DNA of 47,992 nt, from the NCBI GenBank assembly GCA_964639215.1, contig CAZXCV010000011.1, positions 1 through 47,992 of the forward strand. The letters are read 5' to 3'. The notes below the pieces were generated by a model. It was not told where the DNA came from. It did not search any database and worked only from the letters and a program-made list of their open reading frames with translations. Position numbers and translations under genes: made by a program. The stretch is from UBA6120 sp964639215 (GTDB lineage Bacteria; Bacillota_I; Bacilli_A; RFN20; CAG-826). Positions 1-8,904 of this stretch are shown piece after piece. Numbering within the stretch: the stretch's first letter is position 1; each line of letters begins with the position of its first letter.

Positions 1-267
1 AACTTTTTGAAACTAGTTCTCGAAGGTTATCTGACTTGCTCAAGCAGTGCTACAAATGGTTATAATGCTTTCCCACAAATGGAATTGACGTTTTTTAAGA
101 AGGCCGATGAAACTACTTGGAAAATAAGTGGTGAATTAGCTTCTATTACTATTTGGGAGTATAGTGGTACTGGCGCAAGTGGTTATGGTGTTGATAAAGG
201 CACTGGAATTGCAACTACTGGCTGGACAAAATTCAATGGATTGTCTACACAATATGCGGGGCAGTGA
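1..267 (+). CDS. C-terminal end of an unknown protein (5' truncated)
   Basis: An open frame runs from the first base of the window to a TGA at 265-267, giving about 88 residues with no start inside the window that needs to be invoked. A TTG at 7 could start a protein but has no ribosome site. The sequence is rich in Gly, Ser, Thr and aromatic residues, with alternating hydrophobic residues that suggest beta-strands, as in extracellular or surface proteins. I do not recognise a family. A strong terminator follows at once, so this is the 3' end of a transcription unit. That it is the end of a secreted glycan-binding protein is only a guess, based on the two secreted pullulanases next to it. Confidence 0.6.
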   Translation, partial: NFLKLVLEGYLTCSSSATNGYNAFPQMELTFFKKADETTWKISGELASITIWEYSGTGASGYGVDKGTGIATTGWTKFNGLSTQYAGQ

Positions 268-316
268 CCTTTTTATATTCATTTAAATTCAATCCATCTT
301 TTCATATTTAACGACT

Positions 317-346
317 AGACCCAGAAATCAACACCTGGGTCTTTTT
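317..346 (+). terminator. Intrinsic terminator after the first partial gene
   Basis: The 8-bp perfect stem AGACCCAG/CTGGGTCT (317-324 with 335-342) closes a 10-nt loop and runs straight into five Ts. It lies about 50 nt after the TGA stop. This is a textbook Rho-independent terminator. Confidence 0.9.
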
Positions 347-648
347 ATTATGAAGTTTTTAAGAGGGAAAAATGAACAATTCACGTTTGCGAAACCATTT
401 AAATCGCGACATTCTCTTATTCATTTCAGCAATTTAAAATATCAAACATATGAAATGTAAATTCTTATGTTCTTCTGAAGTTCAAATGTGCGACTGTTAA
501 TCTGAAAATAATACATCCAAAGTTATTGTGCTATATGATTTGCAAACCCTTTTTTTACTTTAAATAGAACTGACAAAACAATGTTTTTTTCACGTATTAT
601 AAAATGAAAATTCAGTTATAATAAATCATAATATAGGAGTTATTTATT
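347..648 (+). promoter_or_regulatory. Non-coding interval with promoter and RBS of pullulanase 1
   Basis: This 302-nt gap holds no convincing gene. Near its end a TATAAT (617-622) is followed by an AGGAG ribosome site (635-639), 9 nt before the ATG at 649. No good -35 box sits 17 nt upstream of the TATAAT. An alternative pair is CTGACA (570-575) with TATTAT (595-600), but its spacer of 19 nt is long. A GTTTGCGAAAC element with GTTT/AAAC arms lies near 385-396; it is too far upstream to call an operator. The rest is AT-rich and featureless to me. Confidence 0.5.
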
Positions 649-3435
649 ATGTTTAAACATAACCTTAAATCAATAATCATATTGCTAGTCGCCTTAATCA
701 TGCCACTATCAGCATGCGATAGCATTTCATCATCTGGTAGTAACGGTACGAGCACGACTAGTCAAACATCTGGCTCTAACTCTACTACATCACAAACATC
801 TACAACAAGCAGTGGAAACGGCGAAGGTACTGAAATTGAATATGAAACACTCATCGTTCACTTCCGTGGTGAAGGATTAGTACTTCTCGATTGGTGTCTT
901 TGGATTTGGGAAGATGGCGGTAATGGTGCCATTCATCTATTTAGTGAAGTTGTTGATGGTTGGGCAACATCCACTATTCCCGCAGATACATGGAATACGC
1001 GAACAAAACTCAATTACATAACTCGCAAAGTATCGACTTGGGTTGGTCAATCTCCTGATAACTACTTTAAGTTTGAAATGTTTGAAGATTATATTACTGC
1101 TACTGGTGAGATGCATGTTTATATCATCCACATGGAAACTGAGGTTTTCGTAACGAAAGCCGAAGCCGAAGGCGATCGTGTCTTAAAAGCATATTTCACC
1201 AATTGGACAACGATTACCTTTGAAACAACTGCCGCATTCGTAAGTTATGAGCTACTCGCTAATGGCACAGCTATTAAGACTGGTAATGCCGGTACCAGTG
1301 GTCAAACAATCACTCTAGACGCTGATGCTGACTTAAGTACTTTATATCAAATAAAAGTCAAATTTTTAGCAACAGACACAAAATTCAAGTATAAGGGTGT
1401 TTCGGCTGAGCAGTTATTTGAAACAAACAAATTTTTGACTGAATATACGTATAACGGAAATGATCTCGGTGTCACTTATACACCAACGTCATCATCTTTC
1501 AAATTATGGGCACCGACGAGTAGTGCCGTTAAACTACGCGTATATATGTTTGGGACACCAAGTATTCTGTCAGGTTCAACGTTAACCGACAGCATGATTG
1601 GAACATATACAATGACAAGAAGCGCAGGTGGTGTCTGGTCAGTAACGGTGAACCAAGACTTACACGCGCGTTACTATACTTATTTGGTGACGAATAGCCA
1701 AGGTACAAATGAGGTAATTGATCCATATGCCAAAAGCGCTGGTGTCAATGGCTTACGTGGTCAAATCCTTGATTTTTCGAAAACTGATCCTGAAGGTTGG
1801 GATGACGTCACTTTCGCTGATATTGCCGCTCCAACTGATTTAACAATTTATGAAATGCACGTCCGCGATTTGACGATTGATAGTTCATGGAACGGAACTG
1901 AAATCAATCGTGGTAAATACCTTGGGCTTATCGAATCAGGTACGAGTTTCACTTCGGGCGAAGTAACCGTTTCCACTGGTTATGATCACTTGAAAGAACT
2001 TGGAATCAATGCGATTCAAATCATGCCATTTTACGATCAGGCAAATAACGAACTTGAAAACACGTATAACTGGGGTTATAACCCACAAAACTATAACGTG
2101 TTAGAAGGTCAATATTCATCGAATCCGCGCTTTGGAGAAATTCGTGTCAACGAATTCAAACAAGTAATTAAAGAATTCGCTAATAGCGGCATCCGTGTCA
2201 TTATGGACGTTGTTTATAATCACGTGGCGTCAGCGACTGGTTCAAACTTTAATATAATCGTGCCTGGCTATTTCTTCAGAATGAATTCTGATGGAACATA
2301 CTCGGATGGTGCTGGGGTTGGTAACGAAGTAAAAACCGAACGTAAAATGATGTCGAAATTCATCGTTGAATCGATGAAATTTTGGGCTGATGAATATAAG
2401 ATCAAAGGTTTCCGTTTCGACCTAATGGATTTAATTGATACCACAACTTTACAAACCGCCCGTACAGCGATGGATGCCATCGATCAGGATATCGTCATCT
2501 ATGGTGAACCTTGGAGTGCTGTCAACTATAATCCATCACGGATTTATAGTCCTGATTTATCAGGTATCGGCGCTTTTAACGACAAAGGTCGTAATGGTAT
2601 TCGCGGTGATAATAACTGGGATAACCGCTGGGGTTGGATTCAAAAAGGTGAATCCGATAATAGTACTCCGGCGGCAATTGGTAACTATCTCAATAACGTC
2701 AAAGGGATGATGGCTGGGATGACCGGTAATTATTATAATTACTCAAATTGGGATCCCTCAAAAACGATTAACTATGCTTCATGTCATGATAATCTAACGC
2801 TATATGACCAATTGTTATACTCAGTGAATAGCGGTGATGCACCGAAAGCATCGGTCGCTGTTAACGCCTTGGTCACCTTCGGTATTGGCGTTCCCTTTAT
2901 TAATGGTGGTGAAGAAATCATGCGTAGCAAAGTTGCTGCTGATGATGATTTACCAGAAACGTATTACACGGCCGATAACGGGACAAAGATCAGCCATAAC
3001 TCCTATCGTTCACCCGATAGCGTCAACGCTTATAAATGGGGAAATAAAGTGACCTATAAAGATTACTTTGACCGCTATGTCTCGATGATTGCCCTTCGGC
3101 AACAATATAATAATTTCCGAATTGCCACCAATACTCTTGTCGGGCGGCAAGGTCAAGGAACGGATGAAGGAAAACAAATGGGCTTTTGGGATGGCGCACT
3201 CGCTTATTCAACCATCGCAGCTTGGTATTCAAATAGCCAAGCGACATTATATGTATTTGCTAATGCCCGTGAATCAGTGACGACAGGCACGCTTAGATCT
3301 ACGATTGGTTGGGATAGTAGTGGCGCTCAAGTCGAAGTTTTATTCGATTCATCGGGGCAATATGCGGTTGGCACACGCTTAACAAATAGCGTGACTCTCA
3401 ATCCCTATCAAGTATTACTGCTAAAACGACTATAG
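649..3435 (+). CDS. Secreted type I pullulanase lipoprotein (GH13)
   Basis: Debranching alpha-glucanase that should hydrolyse alpha-1,6 links of pullulan, starch or glycogen fragments on the outer face of the membrane. It has a lipoprotein signal with lipobox LSAC (lipidated Cys23) and a Ser/Thr/Gly linker (about 25-63). A CBM41-like starch-binding region (about 65-165, with the LDWCLWIW-type motif) follows, then a CBM48-like region and a GH13 barrel. The pullulanase signature YNWGYNP is at 473-479. GH13 region I is DVVYNH (520-525). The predicted nucleophile is D591 in FRFDLMD, the acid/base is E620 in YGEPW, and the transition-state stabiliser is D714 in CHDN. All catalytic residues are intact, and the 928-residue length fits secreted multidomain pullulanases. 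It is preceded by AGGAG and followed by its own terminator. A close paralogue lies directly downstream. Confidence 0.93.
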   Translation: MFKHNLKSIIILLVALIMPLSACDSISSSGSNGTSTTSQTSGSNSTTSQTSTTSSGNGEGTEIEYETLIVHFRGEGLVLLDWCLWIWEDGGNGAIHLFSEVVDGWATSTIPADTWNTRTKLNYITRKVSTWVGQSPDNYFKFEMFEDYITATGEMHVYIIHMETEVFVTKAEAEGDRVLKAYFTNWTTITFETTAAFVSYELLANGTAIKTGNAGTSGQTITLDADADLSTLYQIKVKFLATDTKFKYKGVSAEQLFETNKFLTEYTYNGNDLGVTYTPTSSSFKLWAPTSSAVKLRVYMFGTPSILSGSTLTDSMIGTYTMTRSAGGVWSVTVNQDLHARYYTYLVTNSQGTNEVIDPYAKSAGVNGLRGQILDFSKTDPEGWDDVTFADIAAPTDLTIYEMHVRDLTIDSSWNGTEINRGKYLGLIESGTSFTSGEVTVSTGYDHLKELGINAIQIMPFYDQANNELENTYNWGYNPQNYNVLEGQYSSNPRFGEIRVNEFKQVIKEFANSGIRVIMDVVYNHVASATGSNFNIIVPGYFFRMNSDGTYSDGAGVGNEVKTERKMMSKFIVESMKFWADEYKIKGFRFDLMDLIDTTTLQTARTAMDAIDQDIVIYGEPWSAVNYNPSRIYSPDLSGIGAFNDKGRNGIRGDNNWDNRWGWIQKGESDNSTPAAIGNYLNNVKGMMAGMTGNYYNYSNWDPSKTINYASCHDNLTLYDQLLYSVNSGDAPKASVAVNALVTFGIGVPFINGGEEIMRSKVAADDDLPETYYTADNGTKISHNSYRSPDSVNAYKWGNKVTYKDYFDRYVSMIALRQQYNNFRIATNTLVGRQGQGTDEGKQMGFWDGALAYSTIAAWYSNSQATLYVFANARESVTTGTLRSTIGWDSSGAQVEVLFDSSGQYAVGTRLTNSVTLNPYQVLLLKRL

Positions 3436-3442
3436 TCGCCTT

Positions 3443-3464
3443 GCTCCGCTATGCGGAGCTTTTT
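3443..3464 (+). terminator. Intrinsic terminator after pullulanase 1
   Basis: A 7-bp GC-rich stem GCTCCGC/GCGGAGC (3443-3449 with 3453-3459) with a 3-nt loop is followed by TTTTT. It lies just after the TAG stop, so the two pullulanase genes are probably separate transcripts. Confidence 0.92.
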
Positions 3465-3540
3465 ATTATCGATGATAAATATTATTTTGATTATGGTAAA
3501 CTATTCAAGAAAGGAACACGCTTAACCGCGTTAGGTAATT

Positions 3541-6195
3541 ATGAAAAAATATCTACCTTTGTTTATCGCGACGTTAATGGTTTTGGCTGGTTGTAACAGT
3601 TCAAGTGACTCAAGCGAGCCTTCATCAAGCATTCCCTCTGATCAGATTGTGCTTGAAGAACATCTTGACGAACCATCAATCGTCATTCATTACAAACGTA
3701 CCGATAGCGCTTATACCAATTGGAACCTCTGGCTCTGGGGTTTCGGTTATGAAGGAGCGCGCTATGACTTCAATGGGACAAGTTCTTATGGCGTCTACGC
3801 GCACTACCCCTTATCAAATTGGACCGGCGCCCGGCAAATTGGCTTTATCGTCCGTCTCTCAAATGCGAATGATGATTGGGCATCAAAAGATCCAAGTCCT
3901 GATCGTTTCATCAACCTCGATGAATGGGAAGCCAATGAATGGGGTGAATATCACGCCTACTTATTAACAGGTCAAATTAATGTCTTTACGGATGCCGTTG
4001 GTACAGTCTATAACGGTGTTGGTAACGCCTATTTTAGGAGTACGCGTTCGCTCGGCGTGAAAACGACGACACCCGCACATCTCATCGAAGTGCTCGCTGG
4101 CGATGATGTTGTCTTAACTTATAATGCAACGCAAATTGCCGGTAAACTTGACGTGATTATCGATACATCGTCATTAACGATTGATTTCGAAACCGTTTAT
4201 CGCATCCGCGTCTCGTTTATACCTGATGATCCGAAACCACGAATATCTGGCATATTAATGCATCACTTATTCTCGGCAGCCGAGTTTGCAACTAACTACA
4301 ATTATGATGGTGAACTTGGCGCGATTTATACACCAAGCGCGACAACCTTCAAAGTTTGGGCGCCAACATCAAAATCGATGATCCTACGCATTTATGATTC
4401 AGGAACACCGGTGATGCTCAGTGCCGCTAATGGTAACGATACCTTCGTCGCTCATGAAATGACCAAAGGTCTTAAAGGTGTCTGGGAAAAGACCGTTACT
4501 GGTGATTTAAGCGGAAAATATTATACCTATGTTGTCACAAACACATATGGGACCAATGAAGTCGTCGATCCTTATGCTAAAGCCGCTGGTGTCAACGGTG
4601 TCCGGGGCATGATTCTTGACCTAGACACAACTAATCCCACTGGCTGGGAAAATGTTAACGATACGTCAACGTATGTTAATAACGTCGATGCTTCGATTTA
4701 TGAACTGCATGTCCGTGATTTAACCATGGATGATACATGGACGGGAACAGAAACTAATCGTGGTCGCTTTGCCGGCATGTGGGAAAGTGGTACTACTTAC
4801 ACAGAAGGTGCAACAACCGTAAAAACAGGCTTTGACCACATCAAAGAACTTGGTGTCAATGCCGTACATATCCTCCCGATGTTTGACCATGCCAATGATG
4901 AAATCGACCCATACTTCAACTGGGGTTATAACCCGCTCAATTACAACGTCATCGAAGGCTCATATTCGAGCAATCCATATGATGGAGCCGTCCGTATTCG
5001 CGAAGCCAAAGAAATGATTAAGGCTTATGATGATGCGGGTATCAAAATCATCATGGACGTCGTTTATAACCACGTAGCCGATGCCAATGGTTCGAACTTC
5101 AATAAACTCGTACCTGGTTACTATTATCGCTATACGACCGATGGGGCTCACTCATCAGGTTCTGGCTGTGGTAACGATACGGCTTCCGAACGTTACATGT
5201 TTAAGAAATTCATGGTCGATTCAACGCGCTTCTTAGCAAGTGAATACAAGTTAGGCGGCTTCCGCTTCGATCTCATGGGTTTACATACAACCGAGTCAAT
5301 GCAAGCCGTTCGGGCTAGTTTAGCAGAAATTGATGGCGACATTCTCGTCTACGGCGAACCATGGCAGTTGACAACAACGACTTATGGTGCGCCTGAAATG
5401 GCCGATCATCGCAGTCTATTCAAAACTTCGATGAAAAAAGTCGCTGGTTTTTCTGATCAAATGCGCGATGCCGTTCGGGGTGGCGTCTTTGATTCCAGCA
5501 GCGCTGGTTGGGTTCAAGCGAGTGCGCCAAGCGCCAGTCTCGCAACGACATTAAGAAACAGTATTCGTGGTCGCTATGGCAATAACACTGATCCAAACCA
5601 AATGATTAACTACATCAGTGCCCATGACAATAACACATTATTTGATAAATTATTATCATCTGGTGTCAGTGAAGCCGATGCACCAAAAGTTAGCACGCAC
5701 GGTAGTGCCATCATTACCTTTGCCCAAGGGACGCCTTTCTATCATGCTGGTGATGAACTGATGCGTCAAAAGATTAATCCTGATGGTTCGTTCAATCATA
5801 ACTCTTATAATGCGAGCGATGAATTAAACTCACTTAAATGGGATCGCAAAATCACTTATAATACTGAGTTTACCAAATATCAGGAAATGATTGCGCTACG
5901 GAGTGAACACCGCATTTTCCGTAATAGCAGCGCCACTTCCATCACGGCGAACTTCTCTGATCTCACCACCTTTGGTGGTTATACATTCACCAGTGGCACA
6001 ATCGCTTATAAATTAATCCGCGGTAGTGGTGTCACTGATACGTGGAGCGAAGCCATTGTCATTCATAACGGAAATATTGGCAACATCACACTTGATGCGA
6101 CCGGTTATAACGTCGGTTTTGTCAGTCATGGTAGCCTCACATCTTCGACGAGTATGACAATTCCTGGTAACGTGTCCGTCGTTCTTTACAAGTAA
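3541..6195 (+). CDS. Second secreted type I pullulanase lipoprotein (GH13)
   Basis: Paralogue of the gene immediately upstream, with the same predicted role: alpha-1,6-glucan debranching at the cell surface. It has a lipoprotein signal with lipobox LAGC (Cys18), a short Ser-rich linker, a CBM41-like region (about 48-150), a CBM48-like region and a GH13 barrel. It carries NWGYNP (460-465) and DVVYNH (506-511). The nucleophile is D577 in FRFDLMG, the acid/base E606 in YGEPW and the third acid D696 in AHDN. The linker is much shorter than in the first copy, and the two diverge strongly in the N-terminal domains and around the loop after the acid/base (residues 608-680). That suggests different substrate preference rather than a recent duplication. 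A weak AGGT ribosome site sits 4 nt before the ATG. Confidence 0.93.
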   Translation: MKKYLPLFIATLMVLAGCNSSSDSSEPSSSIPSDQIVLEEHLDEPSIVIHYKRTDSAYTNWNLWLWGFGYEGARYDFNGTSSYGVYAHYPLSNWTGARQIGFIVRLSNANDDWASKDPSPDRFINLDEWEANEWGEYHAYLLTGQINVFTDAVGTVYNGVGNAYFRSTRSLGVKTTTPAHLIEVLAGDDVVLTYNATQIAGKLDVIIDTSSLTIDFETVYRIRVSFIPDDPKPRISGILMHHLFSAAEFATNYNYDGELGAIYTPSATTFKVWAPTSKSMILRIYDSGTPVMLSAANGNDTFVAHEMTKGLKGVWEKTVTGDLSGKYYTYVVTNTYGTNEVVDPYAKAAGVNGVRGMILDLDTTNPTGWENVNDTSTYVNNVDASIYELHVRDLTMDDTWTGTETNRGRFAGMWESGTTYTEGATTVKTGFDHIKELGVNAVHILPMFDHANDEIDPYFNWGYNPLNYNVIEGSYSSNPYDGAVRIREAKEMIKAYDDAGIKIIMDVVYNHVADANGSNFNKLVPGYYYRYTTDGAHSSGSGCGNDTASERYMFKKFMVDSTRFLASEYKLGGFRFDLMGLHTTESMQAVRASLAEIDGDILVYGEPWQLTTTTYGAPEMADHRSLFKTSMKKVAGFSDQMRDAVRGGVFDSSSAGWVQASAPSASLATTLRNSIRGRYGNNTDPNQMINYISAHDNNTLFDKLLSSGVSEADAPKVSTHGSAIITFAQGTPFYHAGDELMRQKINPDGSFNHNSYNASDELNSLKWDRKITYNTEFTKYQEMIALRSEHRIFRNSSATSITANFSDLTTFGGYTFTSGTIAYKLIRGSGVTDTWSEAIVIHNGNIGNITLDATGYNVGFVSHGSLTSSTSMTIPGNVSVVLYK

Positions 6196-6215
6196 ACGTA
6201 ACTACAAATGCGTTT

Positions 6216-6246
6216 AAAAGACCGCTTACATGCGGTCTTTTTTTAT
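6216..6246 (+). terminator. Intrinsic terminator after pullulanase 2
   Basis: A 10-bp stem AAAAGACCGC/GCGGTCTTTT (6216-6225 with 6232-6241) with a 6-nt loop leads into a T-run. It closes the pullulanase transcript and insulates the riboswitch that follows. Confidence 0.93.
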
Positions 6247-6282
6247 TAAGTGTTGCACCAATAAATCAATCATGTTAAGGTA

Positions 6283-6455
6283 ACTTCACTGATAGAGGCG
6301 CAGTCAAGATTAGTAGCTAGGCGAGGGGGTACCCGTTGACCTTAGCGAAAGGCACGACTGCCGAAACATCATTGGTGACAACCATGATGATTGGGCCATA
6401 GTCAAAAAGACTAATGGACTCCCACTAGGCAACTAGTGGAGGCGCTATCGTGACA
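6283..6455 (+). promoter_or_regulatory. Lysine riboswitch (L box) aptamer
   Basis: The order of conserved lysine-riboswitch elements can be followed directly. P1 is 6287-6295 with 6445-6452, followed by the AGAGGCGC core (6294-6301). P2 pairs CAGTC/GACTG around the AGATTAGTAG-type motif, with an outer GCTAGG/CCTTAGC helix and the GCGAAAGG segment. The junction GCCGAA (6361-6366) follows. P3 pairs CATCATTGGT with ACCATGATG, P4 pairs AGTC/GACT, and P5 is a 9-bp CTCCCACTAG/CTAGTGGAG hairpin with a GCAA loop, closing on GGCGCTATC. Lysine riboswitches normally switch genes off when lysine is abundant. The riboswitch sits directly before an amino-acid ABC transporter operon and points to lysine as its substrate. 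Confidence 0.93.
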
Positions 6456-6475
6456 TGGTTCAATTTATGATTGAT

Positions 6476-6510
6476 AAGTGGCATCGATAGGTTATCGGTG
6501 CCGCTTTTTT
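6476..6510 (+). terminator. Riboswitch expression-platform terminator
   Basis: An 11-bp stem (6478-6488 with 6494-6504, two G-U pairs at least) with a 5-nt AGGTT loop is followed by six Ts. It lies between the lysine aptamer and the GGAGG ribosome site (6518-6522), so lysine binding most likely causes premature transcription termination. Just upstream, 6467-6475 (ATGATTGAT) is perfectly complementary to 6265-6273 on the far side of the aptamer, which may extend P1 or take part in the switch. Confidence 0.9.
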
Positions 6511-6530
6511 ATTGATCGGAGGAAAAAACC

Positions 6531-7403
6531 ATGAAAAAGCTAATGCGAATGTTTATTGTTTTACCACTACTAGTCATTACTTCAAGTTGTCAAAATCGTA
6601 GTCTCGAAGACGGGTTATTAACGATTGGGCTTGAAGCCGCCTATGCTCCATTTAATTGGACATCAACGAATCACCAAGATGTTCCGCTTGCTGACACGGG
6701 TTTTCTTGGAATTGGTCGTAGCTACGTTGCTGGTTATGACATTATGATTGCGAATTTTATCGTTGCGGATCAATCATTTGATTTGCAAGTTCGTAAAATA
6801 AGTTGGGATGGGCTGATTCCCGCGCTTCAAAGTGGTCATATCGATGCGATTATCGCTGGCATGACCGATACCGCCGCTCGGCGTGAAAGTGTCAGTTTTT
6901 CATCGCCATATTATGAATCAGAGCTCGTGATGGTTGTCCGTCTTGATGGTGATTTTAGTGCTGCTACGAGTATTGCTGATTTTAGTGGAGCGCGCTTAGC
7001 GGCACAAATCGGCACTGTTCAAAACGATATAATCGCTGATTACGCGAGTGATGATGGTGATGATGATTTATATGTCCCTGGTTTAATTGCGAGTACCCCA
7101 TATGAAACATACCCCGATGCCTTACTAGCGTTACTAGAAGTGAATTCCGGGCTCGATGGGGTGCTAGCAGAACGCCCAATTGGTGAAGCAATGATCGCTG
7201 AATACCCGAATACGCTTGGACTCGTGGAGTTCTATACTGATGAGGACGTCTATGATGAAAACTTTTTAATCAGCGTTTCGATTGCAGTGCGAAAAACGGA
7301 TGTTGAATTGTTGAATAAGATTAATAACGCATTAGAAAAAATCGATGTTGCTACACGGATCGAAATGATGGAAGCAGCCATTATCGCTTCGCATGGAGCC
7401 TAA
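6531..7403 (+). CDS. Amino-acid (probably lysine) ABC transporter substrate-binding lipoprotein
   Basis: Extracytoplasmic binding protein of the polar amino-acid uptake family (SBP family 3). It has a signal peptide with lipobox TSSC (Cys20). Family landmarks follow: AAYAPFNW near the N-terminus, YDIMIAN, then WDGLIPALQSGHIDAIIAGM and the TAARRESVSFSSPYY stretch that lines the ligand site in this family. Length 290 is normal. The start is fixed by GGAGG at 6518-6522. It is first in a three-gene operon (3-nt gap to the permease) controlled by the lysine riboswitch. The substrate is inferred from that riboswitch, not from the binding residues. Confidence 0.93.
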   Translation: MKKLMRMFIVLPLLVITSSCQNRSLEDGLLTIGLEAAYAPFNWTSTNHQDVPLADTGFLGIGRSYVAGYDIMIANFIVADQSFDLQVRKISWDGLIPALQSGHIDAIIAGMTDTAARRESVSFSSPYYESELVMVVRLDGDFSAATSIADFSGARLAAQIGTVQNDIIADYASDDGDDDLYVPGLIASTPYETYPDALLALLEVNSGLDGVLAERPIGEAMIAEYPNTLGLVEFYTDEDVYDENFLISVSIAVRKTDVELLNKINNALEKIDVATRIEMMEAAIIASHGA

Positions 7404-7406
7404 CTG

Positions 7407-8171
7407 ATGCCAAGTGGTTTTTTTGCGGGAGTAATCTATCTATTCGTTAATTATTGGGGTGTCTTTCTTGCTGGTGTGCTCACGACATTATCGATTTCTC
7501 TTTCGGGGACAATATGCGGTTTTTTACTCGGCTTAGCGCTCGCGCGCATGCGGTTATTACCGCTTGGGCGCCCACACCGAACACACTTACGCATCATTTC
7601 GCGCATCATCGATTATCTTGCCCGAATATATATACAAGTGTTTCGCGGTACCCCGATGATTGTCCAAGCAACCGTGATTTATTATGGAGTCTTAGCGCTA
7701 TTTGGATATTGGAGTGCCTTTATCGCTGGAATCGTGGTCGTGTCGCTGAATACTGCGGCCTATATGGCGGAAATCATCCGCGGCAGTGTCCAAGCCATCG
7801 ATAAAGGACAATATGAGGCTGGACTGGCACTAGGCTTAACTTATGGACAAGTGTTACGACACATCGTCTTTCCCCAAGCGCTTCGTCATGCCATACCAGC
7901 GTTTGGCAATGAACTTATCGTTAATATTAAAGATACCGCTGTTTTAAGTGTCATTGCCGTGAGTGACCTCTTCTTTAGTTCTAAATTTATCATTACGAAC
8001 AATTTTCGCCCATTTGAAGTCTATTTCATCATTTCCATTATTTATCTATTCTTAACATTATCTACTTCTGCAGTATTGCGACAAATCGAAAGAGGCTTAC
8101 ATGTAAAACGTAATTTTTCGATTCCAAGTAGCCAAACGGTGCCTGAAGTCATCGGTGTGCCCCATGAATAA
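7407..8171 (+). CDS. Amino-acid ABC transporter permease (HisM/GlnP type)
   Basis: Integral membrane subunit of the predicted lysine importer. About five hydrophobic segments are visible. The cytoplasmic EAA loop that docks on the ATPase is clear from residue 137 (EAGLALGLTYG), followed by the family-typical IVFPQALRHAIPAFGNE. An earlier QVFRGTP motif is also diagnostic of the HisM/GlnP group. Length 254 includes a short cytoplasmic insert near residues 45-65 and a C-terminal tail. It begins 3 nt after the binding-protein stop, and its end overlaps the ATPase start by 8 nt if the ATG at 8164 is used. Confidence 0.93.
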   Translation: MPSGFFAGVIYLFVNYWGVFLAGVLTTLSISLSGTICGFLLGLALARMRLLPLGRPHRTHLRIISRIIDYLARIYIQVFRGTPMIVQATVIYYGVLALFGYWSAFIAGIVVVSLNTAAYMAEIIRGSVQAIDKGQYEAGLALGLTYGQVLRHIVFPQALRHAIPAFGNELIVNIKDTAVLSVIAVSDLFFSSKFIITNNFRPFEVYFIISIIYLFLTLSTSAVLRQIERGLHVKRNFSIPSSQTVPEVIGVPHE

Positions 8172-8904
8172 GAAACCGATGATGTCATTGCATGGCATTA
8201 GTAAAAAATACGATGATCAAACAGTCGTTAATCATGTGAATCTCGATGTCTATGATCGCGATGTCTTATGTCTCATCGGTCGCTCAGGTTCAGGTAAATC
8301 GACTTTGCTTCGAATGATGAATCTACTGGAAACACCAACAAGTGGCACTATTTATTTTGACGATGTGCCCATTACAAATGGAAAGATAAAGCAAAGCGCT
8401 TTACGACAACATGTTGGGATGGTTTTTCAAGCGTTCAATTTATTTGTTAATAAAACAGTGCTTGAAAATTGTATGCTCGGTCCTTTAGTCACAAAAACGA
8501 AGACAAAAAAAGATGCTGAAATTTTGGCGCGACATTATTTAAACAGTGTCGGGATGCTTGGCTATGCTAACGCTAAAGTCACGACGTTATCAGGTGGGCA
8601 AAAACAGCGCGTTGCCATCGCTCGCGCTTTAACGATGCAACCGCGGATTCTCTTATTTGATGAACCAACGAGCGCGCTTGATCCAGAACTCGTTGATGAA
8701 GTGCTGCAAGTCATGCGGCAACTAGCCCATGATGGTTTAACGATGATTATCGTTACCCACGAGATGGACTTTGCCCGCGATGTTGCCTCACGCATCGTCT
8801 ATCTTGATGAAGGGCAAATTGTTGAGAGTGGGCAACCTCAAGAAATCTTTTTAAATCCAAAAGAGGAACGAACACGTCAATTTTTAAAACGCTACCGGGG
8901 TTAG
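8164..8904 (+). CDS. Amino-acid ABC transporter ATP-binding protein
   Basis: ATPase of the predicted lysine importer, of the GlnQ/HisP type. It has Walker A GRSGSGKST (39-47), Q-loop FQAFNLF, signature LSGGQ (142-146), Walker B ILLFDEP (D166, E167), D-loop SALDP and switch His199 in VTHEMDFA. I chose the ATG at 8164. An in-frame GTG at 8155 would add three residues, but neither has a clear ribosome site, consistent with translational coupling to the permease it overlaps. Its stop overlaps the stop of the convergent VanZ-like gene by 4 nt, so there is no room for a separate terminator there. Confidence 0.93.
   Translation: MNKKPMMSLHGISKKYDDQTVVNHVNLDVYDRDVLCLIGRSGSGKSTLLRMMNLLETPTSGTIYFDDVPITNGKIKQSALRQHVGMVFQAFNLFVNKTVLENCMLGPLVTKTKTKKDAEILARHYLNSVGMLGYANAKVTTLSGGQKQRVAIARALTMQPRILLFDEPTSALDPELVDEVLQVMRQLAHDGLTMIIVTHEMDFARDVASRIVYLDEGQIVESGQPQEIFLNPKEERTRQFLKRYRG

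Noticed and set aside
350..460. A 36-codon open frame starting just after the first terminator
   Set aside because: It has no ribosome site, begins inside the terminator T-run region and shows no recognisable protein features.
3515..3540. TAACCGCGTTA inverted repeat before pullulanase 2 as a LacI-type operator
   Set aside because: The arms are only four bases and no second copy was found upstream of other sugar genes.
7100..8900. Long antisense frames opposite the ABC transporter and many other genes
   Set aside because: They are shadows of strong coding frames, without ribosome sites or family features.
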